A DNA stretch of 64,000 nt, from NCBI GenBank assembly GCA_947498595.1, contig CANMKX010000001.1, positions 1-64,000 of the forward strand, in the 5' to 3' direction. The notes under the pieces are model-generated. The model was not told where the DNA came from. It ran no database searches and saw only the letters and a program-made list of their open reading frames with translations. A program made the position numbers and the translations under genes. Below are positions 1 through 9,961 of this stretch, in pieces; the first letter of the stretch is position 1; the number at the start of each line of letters is the position of its first letter. Source of the stretch: an uncultured Aquimarina sp. (lineage in GTDB: Bacteria; Bacteroidota; Bacteroidia; Flavobacteriales; Flavobacteriaceae).

Positions 1-54
1 CCTGCTATCAAATTTGAAACTACCAAATCAGACCAATTAACACTATTCTTATAA

Positions 55-1128
55 ACCCTTAGATCGAATTCAGGTTTTCTGGAAGGAGATATTGCATTTA
101 ATGATGAGGTATTTACTTCTCAAACTGGATTAGGCCCTTTATTTGTAGCTAATAGCTGTGTAAGTTGCCATGCAGGAGATGGTAAAGGTACACCGTTTAC
201 AACACTTACTAGATTTGGGCAAATCGATGAAACAGGAAATCAATATTTACACCTAGGAGGACCACAATTACAAAATAGAGCATTGCCAGGATATATACCC
301 GAAGAAATACCTATAGGAGCCACATTTTCAAAATTCACACCACCAGCTGTTACTGGTTTAGGGTTTTTGCAATACATTACTGATGCTGATATATTAGCTA
401 TGGCTGATCCTAATGATGTAAATGGTGATGGTATTTCTGGGGTACCTAATTGGAAAACTTTAAAAGAATATGTGATTCCTTTTGAAAATGCAATAACTCA
501 AGATAATAAGTATATACACAGATTCGGTAAAAAAGCAGCAGCGTATGATCTTTTACAACAAACAGTTGAGGCCTACAATCAAGATATGGGAATTACCTCA
601 TCTTTTGAACCTGTAGACACATTTTCAGGATTAACGATAGATCCTGAAGTAACGGATAAGACTATACGTAGTGTTGTAGCATATTTGCAAACATTAAAAG
701 CACCTATACAGAGAAACGTAAATGATCCTCATGTACAAAATGGTAAAAATTTATTTACGCAAATTAAATGCGCTGCATGTCATATTCCAGAATTACAAAC
801 AGGAAATGCTCCAATAGAGGCACTATCAAATAAGATTTTTAATCCTTATACAGATTTATTATTACACGATATGGGGACTGGATTAGATGATGGCTATACA
901 GAAGGAAGCGCTACAACATCAGAATGGAGGACGCCTCCATTATGGGGTTTAGGATTGTCTAGAACTACTCAAGGAGGGAACTATTTTTTGATGCATGATG
1001 GTAGAGCAAATAGTATTGAAGAAGCTATTCTTTTACATGGAGGAGAAGCTATTAACAGTAGAAATGGCTACCAAGAATTGTCACAAGAAGAAAAAGAGGA
1101 TATACTTAAATTCTTAGAATCATTATAA
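55..1128 (+). CDS. Di-haem oxidoreductase / putative peroxidase (DUF1111-like, c-type haem), 5' end missing or disrupted
   Basis: The frame is open from 55, upstream of the listed TTG start at 283. It encodes ...GFLEGDIAFNDEVFTSQTGLGPLFVANSCVSCHAGDGKG (CxxCH) and a second CAACH later. There is an in-frame TAA at 52-54 and no upstream ATG. Confidence 0.8.
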   Translation, partial: TLRSNSGFLEGDIAFNDEVFTSQTGLGPLFVANSCVSCHAGDGKGTPFTTLTRFGQIDETGNQYLHLGGPQLQNRALPGYIPEEIPIGATFSKFTPPAVTGLGFLQYITDADILAMADPNDVNGDGISGVPNWKTLKEYVIPFENAITQDNKYIHRFGKKAAAYDLLQQTVEAYNQDMGITSSFEPVDTFSGLTIDPEVTDKTIRSVVAYLQTLKAPIQRNVNDPHVQNGKNLFTQIKCAACHIPELQTGNAPIEALSNKIFNPYTDLLLHDMGTGLDDGYTEGSATTSEWRTPPLWGLGLSRTTQGGNYFLMHDGRANSIEEAILLHGGEAINSRNGYQELSQEEKEDILKFLESL

Positions 1129-1131
1129 TCA

Positions 1132-1566
1132 ATGGATAGAAAAGATTTTATTAAGAAATGTAGCTATACTTGCTTAGGTGCTAGTTCTATGGGAGTATTA
1201 TTACAAAGTTGTGTGAGCACAAAAATGATTACTTCAGAAATTATAGGAGAAAATATTATAGTTCCTTTTTCCGAATTTAATAAAGAAAATAAAAATTTAA
1301 AATATATAATTATTCAAAATCCTAATTTAAAATTTCCAATTTATGTATTTCGTTTTTCAGAAAGAAAATTTTCTGCCTTGTATTTGAGATGTACACATCA
1401 AGGAAATGAGTTAAATGCATATGGAGAAAAACTTGTATGCTCTGCTCATGGAAGTGAATTTGATACTGAAGGAAATGTTACTAATGGTCCAGCAAATATG
1501 CCTTTGAAATCTTTTCCAATAAAAATAACTAATCAAGAAATTCTTATTTCATTAAAGAAAGCATGA
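1132..1566 (+). CDS. Rieske [2Fe-2S] domain protein, probably exported
   Basis: CTHQGNEL...CSAHGSEFD cluster-binding motifs; hydrophobic N-terminus with a Cys. Confidence 0.85.
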   Translation: MDRKDFIKKCSYTCLGASSMGVLLQSCVSTKMITSEIIGENIIVPFSEFNKENKNLKYIIIQNPNLKFPIYVFRFSERKFSALYLRCTHQGNELNAYGEKLVCSAHGSEFDTEGNVTNGPANMPLKSFPIKITNQEILISLKKA

Positions 1567-2792
1567 GGAAAATAACAATTATACTATGCATTTTATTGTT
1601 AAATAGTAGTACCATTAAAGCTCAAATAGATACAAACCTTTTACGTAGAATATCAATAGATACAACTAAAAATAATTTAAATATGGATGCATCATACAAT
1701 CGTCCATTTTTAAACGTAGGAAAATTGCCAGTATCATTGGGAGGATATGCAGAAGTAAATTGGCAACATTTAGGGACCGATGGAGTTTCTGAAGGGCATC
1801 AATTTCAGATGCGAAGATTAACATTATTTGTATCATCGACTATTAGCAAGAAAATAAAGTTTTTAAGCGAAATAGAGTTCGAAGAGGGAGGTAAGGAAGT
1901 AGCAATAGAATTTGCCTCGATCGATGTAGCATTTCATCCTTTATTAAATGTAAGGGGAGGAATTATAGTAAACCCAATAGGAGCATTTAATCAAAACCAT
2001 GATGGTCCAAAATGGGAATTTACAGATAGACCAATTTCAGCAACACAAATGCTTCCAGCAACATGGAGTAATGCAGGTTTTGGAGTGTTTGGTAAAACAT
2101 ATAAAAATGATTGGATGTTTGGATATGAGATATATTTATCAGGAGGGTTTGATGATTCGATAATTGATAATGATCAAAATCGAACCTCACTAGCTGCGAC
2201 AAAAGAAAATGAAAACCGATTTGAAGAATCTGCTAGTGGTAAGCCTTTAACAACTCTAAAATTGGCAGTAAGACACAATACTTTTGGTGAAATAGGAATT
2301 TCATATATGGGAGGAGTATATAATACTTTTGAAGATGATGGAATTGCTCTTGATAAAAAGAGAAGCGTACATGTATTTGCAATAGATTATAATACAACTT
2401 TGCCTAAATTGAATACTTATATTGTTGGAGAATGGGCTTGGGTGAATGTAGATGTTCCTGATACATATACACAACAATATGGTGAGAAACAATACGGAGG
2501 TTTCTTGGATATTGTACAACCTGTCTTAAAGAAGAAAATGTTTGGTTGGGATAATGCTGTTTTCAATGTTGCATGTCGTTTTGAATATGTAGATTGGAAT
2601 GTGGGAAAATTTAATGAAACAGGAGATAGTATTGGAGATGAGTTGTGGAGTATAATGCCAGCAATAAGTTTTAGACCAATAGAAGGAACTGTTTTTAGAT
2701 TAAATTATAGGCATCAGTTACAAAAAGATATCTTAGGAAATGATCCAGCTAAAACAGGTGGGTTTAGTTTTGGAATAGCGACTTATTTCTAA
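1563..2792 (+). CDS. Outer-membrane beta-barrel porin-like protein
   Basis: Signal peptide ending in KAQ; porin-like alternating beta strands ending in an aromatic (IATYF); 4-nt overlap with the Rieske gene. Confidence 0.65.
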   Translation: MRKITIILCILLLNSSTIKAQIDTNLLRRISIDTTKNNLNMDASYNRPFLNVGKLPVSLGGYAEVNWQHLGTDGVSEGHQFQMRRLTLFVSSTISKKIKFLSEIEFEEGGKEVAIEFASIDVAFHPLLNVRGGIIVNPIGAFNQNHDGPKWEFTDRPISATQMLPATWSNAGFGVFGKTYKNDWMFGYEIYLSGGFDDSIIDNDQNRTSLAATKENENRFEESASGKPLTTLKLAVRHNTFGEIGISYMGGVYNTFEDDGIALDKKRSVHVFAIDYNTTLPKLNTYIVGEWAWVNVDVPDTYTQQYGEKQYGGFLDIVQPVLKKKMFGWDNAVFNVACRFEYVDWNVGKFNETGDSIGDELWSIMPAISFRPIEGTVFRLNYRHQLQKDILGNDPAKTGGFSFGIATYF

Positions 2793-2803
2793 ATATATAG
2801 ATT

Positions 2804-2845
2804 ATTAAAAGAGCGACTAATTCAAAAATTAGTCGCTCTTTTAAT
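2804..2845. terminator. Bidirectional intrinsic terminator between convergent genes
   Basis: Perfect 19-bp stem ATTAAAAGAGCGACTAATT-CAAA-AATTAGTCGCTCTTTTAAT. Confidence 0.85.
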
Positions 2846-2863
2846 AAAATGAAAAAAGAAAGA

Positions 2864-4324
2864 TTAGAAATCTAAATAATTGATGATAGAAATATCTATA
2901 TTTTCCTTATACATTTCTTGATATAAAAGATTCTTCATTTTACTATCTCCTATATTTTCTTTTTGTATTTGATAAAGCGAAGATTTTTTACCAGTAGTGA
3001 TCTGCTCTATTGCAGCAGCTAAGAGAGGCTCGTTTATATTTCCAAGAACGCCTAGATTTTCATAATTTTCAGTGATAGCTACATCAGGAACTAATCCATC
3101 AATAAATCCAGTTACACCGTCTGCATTAGCACTAGTTAAGACTAATGGTTGTAAAGCATAAAAATGTCTTGGATTTGCTCCTTGACGACCAAAATCACTA
3201 GAGTCGTATAATGTAATAGAAGCTTGAAACTTACCAGTTGTAGTGTCACCAATTGTTACTACATCAATATATGGAGTTAATCCGTTAATAACAAGTTCAC
3301 TTGCAGAAGCACTACTACCACTTGTTAATATATAAACTTTGCTTAGATTTAAACTATTAATAGCAGTACCAGTACGAATAGTATTGTTAAAAAAATTAGT
3401 TAACCTTTCTGGATTGTTAGCCTCTAATTGAGCTTGTATATCAGGATTCCATTGTTCTGTAGAAAAGATTTGCCCATTAAATTGCCCTGTAATCATACTT
3501 GATAGATCTATAGCAGTTTCAACAGAACCTCCTCCATTATATCTCAAATCTAAAACTAACTCAGTTACTCCTTCAGATTTTAATTGAGCAAAAGCATTGT
3601 TGAGTTGTTCATCAAAATTAGCAACAAAAGAATTGTACATGATGTATCCAATTTTTTGGCCATTTACATCCAGTGTTTGTGCAATATGAATTGGATTCTC
3701 TGTTAATTCAACTTTATTTAGAGTAAATGTTTGATCTATGGCTGTAAGTGTATTACCATTTAAGTTAGCTAAACCAATGGTATATGAATCAGGAGCAAGT
3801 AATTCTCTAAAATTACTATCACTTAAATCAGTACCATCGATACGGTTGAAAATCATACCTCGTTCTAATCCGGCATCAGCTGCGGGAGAGTTAGGTATAA
3901 TGTATCGTATATATCCATAAATTCTACTAGAACCTGTTTCTAATCTAATAAGTCCAAATTCCATTCCGTTATTTAAAGTAGTTCCAGCAAAAGAGTTTTC
4001 AAGCTCTCTATAATCAAGTGTTCTAAAACTAAAACGATCAGCATCTGTAACTAAGCCATTGAAAAATAAATCATCCGCATTTTCGAAAGTTCTCAAATAT
4101 TCGTTACGATCCTCTTGTGTAGCAAAGCGATCATTGGCAAGATCAGGATTGCTAGGTTTATATAAATAGAAAACGTTCATAGCTCTCCATACAAAATCTT
4201 CAATTTCTAAATCATTACGATCGTTAAAATCTATTAAATTAATGACATCATCATTATCCTTAAAACAACTGGTTACTATCGATAGCAACAAACAGCATAT
4301 GGCAATTTTTTTGAGGGATTTCAT
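2864..4324 (-). CDS. S41 family C-terminal-processing peptidase with PDZ, lipoprotein
   Basis: Lipobox LLSIVTSC; PDZ-like segment AADAGLERGMIFNRIDG; ELVLDLRYNGGG and SGSSASASELVINGL typical of S41. Confidence 0.85.
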   Translation of the reverse strand: MKSLKKIAICCLLLSIVTSCFKDNDDVINLIDFNDRNDLEIEDFVWRAMNVFYLYKPSNPDLANDRFATQEDRNEYLRTFENADDLFFNGLVTDADRFSFRTLDYRELENSFAGTTLNNGMEFGLIRLETGSSRIYGYIRYIIPNSPAADAGLERGMIFNRIDGTDLSDSNFRELLAPDSYTIGLANLNGNTLTAIDQTFTLNKVELTENPIHIAQTLDVNGQKIGYIMYNSFVANFDEQLNNAFAQLKSEGVTELVLDLRYNGGGSVETAIDLSSMITGQFNGQIFSTEQWNPDIQAQLEANNPERLTNFFNNTIRTGTAINSLNLSKVYILTSGSSASASELVINGLTPYIDVVTIGDTTTGKFQASITLYDSSDFGRQGANPRHFYALQPLVLTSANADGVTGFIDGLVPDVAITENYENLGVLGNINEPLLAAAIEQITTGKKSSLYQIQKENIGDSKMKNLLYQEMYKENIDISIINYLDF

Positions 4325-4533
4325 TCTTTTTTGAGTTTTTAGATTATGATACCTTTTATTGAGGTATAATAACCATAATTTATATTTCCAACTAAGTGGA
4401 TTTCCACAATATATTACTAGGTATAAAACACTAAAAATACAGACTTTATTATAATTTTAAAAAAAGATTGTAACAAAAGATAAAGTACTTCGTCTCCCTA
4501 GTATAAAGCAAAAGCTTTTAAACAACCAATCAA

Positions 4534-5043
4534 ATGAAAGAAAAAACGTTTATAACATTAACTAATGGATTTAAAGATAAACTCTTTAGATTGGCTAAAC
4601 GTTTACTTGTAAGTAATGAAGAAGCAGAAGATGCGACACAAGAAATATTACTGAAATTATGGAGAAATAAAACCAAAATGGAGGCATATAGAAATGTGGA
4701 AGCTTTTGCTATGACAATGACTAAAAACTATTGTTTTGATAAGCTAAAATCAAAAGAATCAGGGAATTTAAAAATAGTTCATAGTAATTATCAAGATGAA
4801 AGAGCATCTTTACAACGTGAAGTAGAAGCCAAAGATAGTTTAGGCTGGGTAGGTAAAATAATGGACACTTTACCAGAACAGCAACGAATGATAGTACAGC
4901 TAAGAGATATTGAGCAATATGATAATGCCGAAATTGCAAAAATGCTTGATATGAAAGAAACAGCTGTACGAGTAGCCTTATCAAGAGGAAGAAAAATAAT
5001 TAGAGAACAATTAACAAAAAAGCATAATTATGGAATTGTCTAA
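4534..5043 (+). CDS. RNA polymerase sigma factor, sigma-70/ECF family
   Basis: Region 2 (EEAEDATQEILLKLWRNK) and region 4 (LPEQQRMIVQLRDIEQYDNAEIAKMLDMKETAVRVALSRGRK). Confidence 0.9.
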   Translation: MKEKTFITLTNGFKDKLFRLAKRLLVSNEEAEDATQEILLKLWRNKTKMEAYRNVEAFAMTMTKNYCFDKLKSKESGNLKIVHSNYQDERASLQREVEAKDSLGWVGKIMDTLPEQQRMIVQLRDIEQYDNAEIAKMLDMKETAVRVALSRGRKIIREQLTKKHNYGIV

Positions 5044-5458
5044 TATCGAAAAATTACTTGAGAAGTATTTTGAAGGAGAAACGACCCTTTCTGAAGAACA
5101 AACGTTAAAGGTATATTTTACCAGAGAACATGTGGCGCCTCATCTAGAAGAATACAAATCAATGTTTCAATATTTTTCTGTAGAAAGCAATCAAAAGACT
5201 ACTGTAGATTTTACTCCTATAAAAACCCAAAAACCTAGTTATAAGTGGGTAGGTATAGCAGCATCGATTATATTAGTTATTGGATTGTTCTATAATATGT
5301 CTCCTTCAAAAGAAGCAAATGAGCGTAGAGAAGCTGAATTAGCTTTAAAAGAAGCTAAGAAAGCACTCAATATGGTTTCAAAATATATGAATGAAGGAAC
5401 ACAAGATTTAGTATATCTAGAAGAATTCGGAAATACTACCAAAAAATTATTAAAATAA
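5030..5458 (+). CDS. Small single-TM protein overlapping the ECF sigma gene, possible anti-sigma-like protein
   Basis: 14-nt overlap with the sigma gene; N-terminal ELSNIEKLLEKYFEGETTLSEEQTLKVYF; one TM segment. Confidence 0.6.
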   Translation: MELSNIEKLLEKYFEGETTLSEEQTLKVYFTREHVAPHLEEYKSMFQYFSVESNQKTTVDFTPIKTQKPSYKWVGIAASIILVIGLFYNMSPSKEANERREAELALKEAKKALNMVSKYMNEGTQDLVYLEEFGNTTKKLLK

Positions 5459-5476
5459 TAAAATCAAAATTTAAAG

Positions 5477-6004
5477 ATGAAGAAAATAGCAATAATATTC
5501 GCCCTAATTACCTTACCATTAATAACCAATGCACAAAGCGCTTTTGATAAATATGAAAATATGGATGGAGTTTCATCTATTGTTATCACGAGTAAAATGT
5601 TTAAATTATTAAGTCAAATTGATTTTAATAGCAATGATGCAGAAACTCAAGAGTATCTAAATTTAGTGAAAAACATAAAAAATATAAAAGTGTTAACAGC
5701 TGATAATGATGCCGTAGGAAGTAAAATGAAAGCTGATGTTACAAAATATTTGAAAAATACAAATATGGATGAGCTGATGAGAGTAAAGAGTGATGGTAAA
5801 AATATTCGATTTTATACAAAACCAGGTAAAAATGATGATCATGTAAGTGAATTATTTATGTTTTTAAATGGTATTAATGATGGAAATAATAATACTGTTA
5901 TTTTAACAATTACAGGAGATATAGATTTGAAGCAAGTATCAAAATTAGCGAATGATCTTAATGTACCTGGAAGTGAAGAATTAAAGAATGTAAAAACAAA
6001 TTAG
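5477..6004 (+). CDS. DUF4252-like secreted protein
   Basis: Signal peptide; tandem with a related lipoprotein downstream; same operon as the sigma factor. Confidence 0.6.
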   Translation: MKKIAIIFALITLPLITNAQSAFDKYENMDGVSSIVITSKMFKLLSQIDFNSNDAETQEYLNLVKNIKNIKVLTADNDAVGSKMKADVTKYLKNTNMDELMRVKSDGKNIRFYTKPGKNDDHVSELFMFLNGINDGNNNTVILTITGDIDLKQVSKLANDLNVPGSEELKNVKTN

Positions 6005-6032
6005 AATAATCAACCAATCAAAAAAATATAAA

Positions 6033-6572
6033 ATGAAAAATGTAATAAAAATATTAAGTATTGCTTGTCTATTAGTGATGATGAGTTGTAATAGTGATCC
6101 ATCATTGCAAGAATATTTTGTGAAGCAGCAAGAGAATTCAGCCTTTATAGCTATTGATATTCCACTAAGTTTGCTAGATACACAAAAAGACAAACTTGAT
6201 AAAGAGAGTCAAGAGACATTGAATTCGATAAAGAAAATTAATTTTATAGGATTACCAATATCTGAGGAAAATAAAGCTGACTTTGAAAAGGAACGAATTG
6301 AAATTAATAAAATATTAAAAAGCGATAAATATCAAACTTTGATGAAATTTAATACTAAAATGGGAAATGTAGTATTAAAATACTCAGGGGATGATGATGC
6401 TATTGAAGAGTTAATCGCTTTTGGATCGTCTCCAGATAAGGGACTCGCTTTAGTAAGAATGCTAGGAAAGGATATAAAACCAGGAAAGATGATTAAATTA
6501 GTAGAGTCAATGGATAAACAAAACCTAGACTTCTCTCAATTAGGAAAAATAGCAGGAATGTTTGCTAAGTAA
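6033..6572 (+). CDS. DUF4252-like lipoprotein
   Basis: Lipobox LLVMMSC; similar size and context to 5477-6004. Confidence 0.6.
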   Translation: MKNVIKILSIACLLVMMSCNSDPSLQEYFVKQQENSAFIAIDIPLSLLDTQKDKLDKESQETLNSIKKINFIGLPISEENKADFEKERIEINKILKSDKYQTLMKFNTKMGNVVLKYSGDDDAIEELIAFGSSPDKGLALVRMLGKDIKPGKMIKLVESMDKQNLDFSQLGKIAGMFAK

Positions 6573-6591
6573 TAATAGCTTGCTTTAAAAT

Positions 6592-6629
6592 AAAAAAGCC
6601 TATCAAATAATATTTTGATAGGCTTTTTT
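6592..6629. terminator. Intrinsic terminator
   Basis: AAAAAAGCCTATCAAA-taatat-TTTGATAGGCTTTTTT. Confidence 0.85.
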
Positions 6630-6796
6630 TATGGTTTTTTTTTAATGTTGATATAAAACAAATTAATAACAAATATTAAAAAGAGTATAATAAAGATAAT
6701 TTTAACAACAACATAATTGAGTACATCAATAATACCGCAGAAAACAAAACCGAGGCATATAATTCCACTGAGTATAATACTGTTTTTGTTGCTCAT
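6629..6796 (-). CDS. Small two-TM membrane protein (55 aa), absent from the supplied ORF track
   Basis: Reverse-strand ATG to TAA reads MSNKNSIILSGIICLGFVFCGIIDVLNYVVVKIIFIILFLIFVINLFYINIKKKP*. Confidence 0.5.
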   Translation of the reverse strand: MSNKNSIILSGIICLGFVFCGIIDVLNYVVVKIIFIILFLIFVINLFYINIKKKP

Positions 6797-6858
6797 AAAG
6801 TATTAATTTACAACATTTTACTCACAAAAACGAGTTAAGTATTGAAAATTAACACTAT

Positions 6859-8202
6859 TTAGATTCCTGTATAACTAGCTGGAGTTATTTGTTTTAGCTC
6901 ATCTTTGATTGTATCAGATATTTCTAATGTATTTATAAAATCAGCAATAGAGTTTTGATTAATTTTATCATTAGTTCTGGTCAATCCCTTTAAAGCTTCG
7001 TACGGATTAGGATATCCTTCTCTACGTAAAATTGTTTGAATAGCTTCTGCCGCAACTGCCCAATTGTTTTCTAAATCTTCAGCAAATTTGGATTCATTTA
7101 ATAATAATTTATTCAATCCTTTTAATGTAGCTTGAAAAGCAATAATTGTATGACCAAATGGAACACCTACGTTACGTAAAACAGTACTATCGGTTAAATC
7201 TCTTTGCAATCTACTTACTGGTAATTTTGCTGCTAAATGTTCAAAAATAGCATTCGCAAGACCGATATTTCCTTCACTATTTTCAAAATCAATTGGATTT
7301 ACTTTATGTGGCATAGCGGATGAGCCTACTTCGCCTTTTTTAATTTTTTGCTTAAAATAATCCATAGAGATGTAAGTCCATAAATCTCTATCTAAATCTA
7401 ATATAATTGTATTGATACGTTTTAAAGCATCAAACATGGCAGCCAAATGATCATAATGTTCTATTTGAGTTGTAGGAAAAGAGTGATGTAAACCTAAAGT
7501 ATTTTGAACAAAATTAGTCCCAAAACCTTTCCAATCATTAGTAGGATATGCTATTTTGTGAGCATTAAAATTACCTGTGGCTCCTCCAAATTTAGCAGCA
7601 TTAGGGATGTTTTTCAATAATTCAAATTGAGCTTCAAGTCTTGTAACAAAAACTTGAAATTCTTTCCCTAATCTAGTAGGAGATGCTGGTTGTCCATGAG
7701 TACGAGCAAGCATAGGAATTTCTTCCCATTCGATAACTAACTCCTTTAATCTTTCAACTAATTCTGTATATGTTGGAATGTATACATTATTAATAGCATC
7801 TTTAATACTTAATGGGATAGCTGTATTGTTGATATCTTGAGAAGTTAATCCAAAATGAATAAACTCTTTATACGATTCTAATCCTAAAGCATCAAATTGA
7901 TCCTTTATAAAATATTCTACAGCCTTGACATCATGATTTGTTGTCTTTTCTATTTCTTTAATAGCTAAGGCATCTTCTGTTGAAAAAGTTGTGTAAATAG
8001 CACGTAATTCCTTGAATAGAGAATTGTCAATACCTTGAAGTTGAGGTAAAGGTAATTCACATAATGAAATGAAATATTCTATTTCAACTAAAACTCGATA
8101 CTTGATTAAAGCTTCTTCACTAAAATAAGCACTTAAACTATTAGTTTTACTTGCATAGCGACCATCTATGGGTGAAATTGCTTGTAAAGGAGATAAAGAC
8201 AT
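6859..8202 (-). CDS. purB: Adenylosuccinate lyase
   Basis: SPIDGRYASKT; GSSAMPHKVNPIDFENSEGN signature; full-length 447 aa. Confidence 0.97.
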   Translation of the reverse strand: MSLSPLQAISPIDGRYASKTNSLSAYFSEEALIKYRVLVEIEYFISLCELPLPQLQGIDNSLFKELRAIYTTFSTEDALAIKEIEKTTNHDVKAVEYFIKDQFDALGLESYKEFIHFGLTSQDINNTAIPLSIKDAINNVYIPTYTELVERLKELVIEWEEIPMLARTHGQPASPTRLGKEFQVFVTRLEAQFELLKNIPNAAKFGGATGNFNAHKIAYPTNDWKGFGTNFVQNTLGLHHSFPTTQIEHYDHLAAMFDALKRINTIILDLDRDLWTYISMDYFKQKIKKGEVGSSAMPHKVNPIDFENSEGNIGLANAIFEHLAAKLPVSRLQRDLTDSTVLRNVGVPFGHTIIAFQATLKGLNKLLLNESKFAEDLENNWAVAAEAIQTILRREGYPNPYEALKGLTRTNDKINQNSIADFINTLEISDTIKDELKQITPASYTGI

Positions 8203-8269
8203 GTGTTGTAAATTTTAAAAGCGTCAAAGATATAGTTTCTTTAAAGATCTAATGTTTATAAAATGTTAT

Positions 8270-8827
8270 CTATCGCTTTATTTTTTTTAGAATGATACGA
8301 GCTCTAGCTTTATATGCTGCACTGCCAGTATTATAATTATTTTCAAGAATTACTTTGAGTTCTGGATGGATCCATTCAAATTCGGTACCTAGGAGATAAA
8401 GAGAAGTCATAGAATAGGCTTTAACAGCAACCTTTTGATTAGAAATTAACCAGTCAAAACAAGATTCGGTAATTAATGATCGATGTTTTTTTGTCAATGA
8501 AGTTTTGAAAAGAATTTTCTTTTGATGATAATGGATAGTAGTAATACATTCACATATTTTAGCTAAAGGACGAACAGCAGAATCTTTATATACTAAAGGT
8601 ATAGTTTTGATAAAAAGATCTAGATATGGTATGATAATTTCAGGATGAGACTTAATTATAAATTCTAATACCCAAGCAGCTTTACATGATATATTATCAT
8701 CAATGAGTGCTATTATTTTTAATAGATCTTTAATCTGATTAGGAGTTGAAATAATAGTGTTGGCACATTCAAGTCTTTTATCTCTCGAGTGATCAGTGAT
8801 TTCTAACTGTTTTATTAAAGTTAACAT
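8270..8827 (-). CDS. HEAT-repeat-like protein of unknown function
   Basis: All-helical repeat pattern (e.g. VKAYSMTSLYLLG, KARARIILKKIKR); 3 bp from the sirtuin gene. Confidence 0.5.
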   Translation of the reverse strand: MLTLIKQLEITDHSRDKRLECANTIISTPNQIKDLLKIIALIDDNISCKAAWVLEFIIKSHPEIIIPYLDLFIKTIPLVYKDSAVRPLAKICECITTIHYHQKKILFKTSLTKKHRSLITESCFDWLISNQKVAVKAYSMTSLYLLGTEFEWIHPELKVILENNYNTGSAAYKARARIILKKIKR

Positions 8828-8830
8828 ATA

Positions 8831-9517
8831 CTATGATGTTAAAAATTGTTCAACTAGCTGAGACATTCCTAAAGATGCCTTTTCCTTTATAATTGTTAGT
8901 TGTTTAGATGGTGAAATATTTGGATTAGGGTCTATAAAATAAATAGGAGTTTTAGGTGTTATATATTGCACTAAACTAGCAGCCGGGTATACTTGCATAG
9001 AGGTTCCTATAATAATTAATATATCAGCTTTTTGAGTTACTTCTATAGCTAGATCTAACATAGGTACTTCTTCTCCAAACCAAACGATATGAGGCCGTAA
9101 TTGACTATTGTGCTTACATACATCACCTATATGTAAATCTTTTTGCCAATCTAAAACGATATTTTGATCAAACTGACTTCTAACTTTTAGTAATTCTCCA
9201 TGAAGATGAATGATATTTTTACTACCTGCTCGTTCATGTAAATTATCTACATTTTGCGTAATAATAGAAACATTATATTTTGATTCTAATTTAACTAATT
9301 CATAATGAGCTAAATTGGGTTTAACTGTATATAATTGTTGTCTTCTTTTATTATAAAAATCAAGTACTAAACTGGGATTTTTTTTCCAACCAACAGGCGA
9401 AGCGACTTCCATAATATCATGACCTTCCCATAAACCATCGGAATCTCTAAATGTATTGATACCACTTTCTGCGCTGATTCCAGCACCTGTAAGAATTACC
9501 ATGTTTTTCATTAACAA
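8831..9517 (-). CDS. Sir2-family NAD-dependent deacylase
   Basis: GAGISAESGINTFR, TQNVDNLHERAGS, HLHGE, PHIVWFGE, GTSMQVYPAA. Confidence 0.95.
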   Translation of the reverse strand: MLMKNMVILTGAGISAESGINTFRDSDGLWEGHDIMEVASPVGWKKNPSLVLDFYNKRRQQLYTVKPNLAHYELVKLESKYNVSIITQNVDNLHERAGSKNIIHLHGELLKVRSQFDQNIVLDWQKDLHIGDVCKHNSQLRPHIVWFGEEVPMLDLAIEVTQKADILIIIGTSMQVYPAASLVQYITPKTPIYFIDPNPNISPSKQLTIIKEKASLGMSQLVEQFLTS

Positions 9518-9961
9518 ATCTTTTTAATATTTTAGTAATATGGACCTAAATATAAAAACTTAAAAACAAAGATTAATTCCGATACCCTCTAATTGAATAA
9601 ATAAAATTGTGTATCAACTTTGATTTATTGTTTATAGTATTTTCTTATAGATACTGTTTTTTTGTTAATTTATATTTATCGTTTTTTAGTTAACTTGTTG
9701 TTTTTTAGGTTTTTGTGTTTTTTTAGGGTAATTATCAATAATAATATCTTTTAAGTAGGTAATCACTTGTTTAGTTGAGTGTTATGTTTGATAACGAAAA
9801 GGTTTTTATATTTAACATTTAAGGCTTGTTATAGCTTATATATATTGTGGTTTTACCGTATCCAATTAGGAAGGTAAAACTATATCTTGCTATCAACATC
9901 TTTAAATCAAATACTTAGGTGTTTTTTTTAAGTGTTGATTACTAAAAAATATAGATTTGCT

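Noticed and set aside
2020-2519. Reverse-strand ORFs 2020-2202 and 2301-2519 inside the porin gene
   Set aside because: Antisense to a well-supported CDS, compositionally biased, no recognisable domain.
8270-8827. HEAT-like gene between purB and the sirtuin as part of a novel system
   Set aside because: Compact gene order alone is not evidence of a shared function; no catalytic or partner motifs seen.
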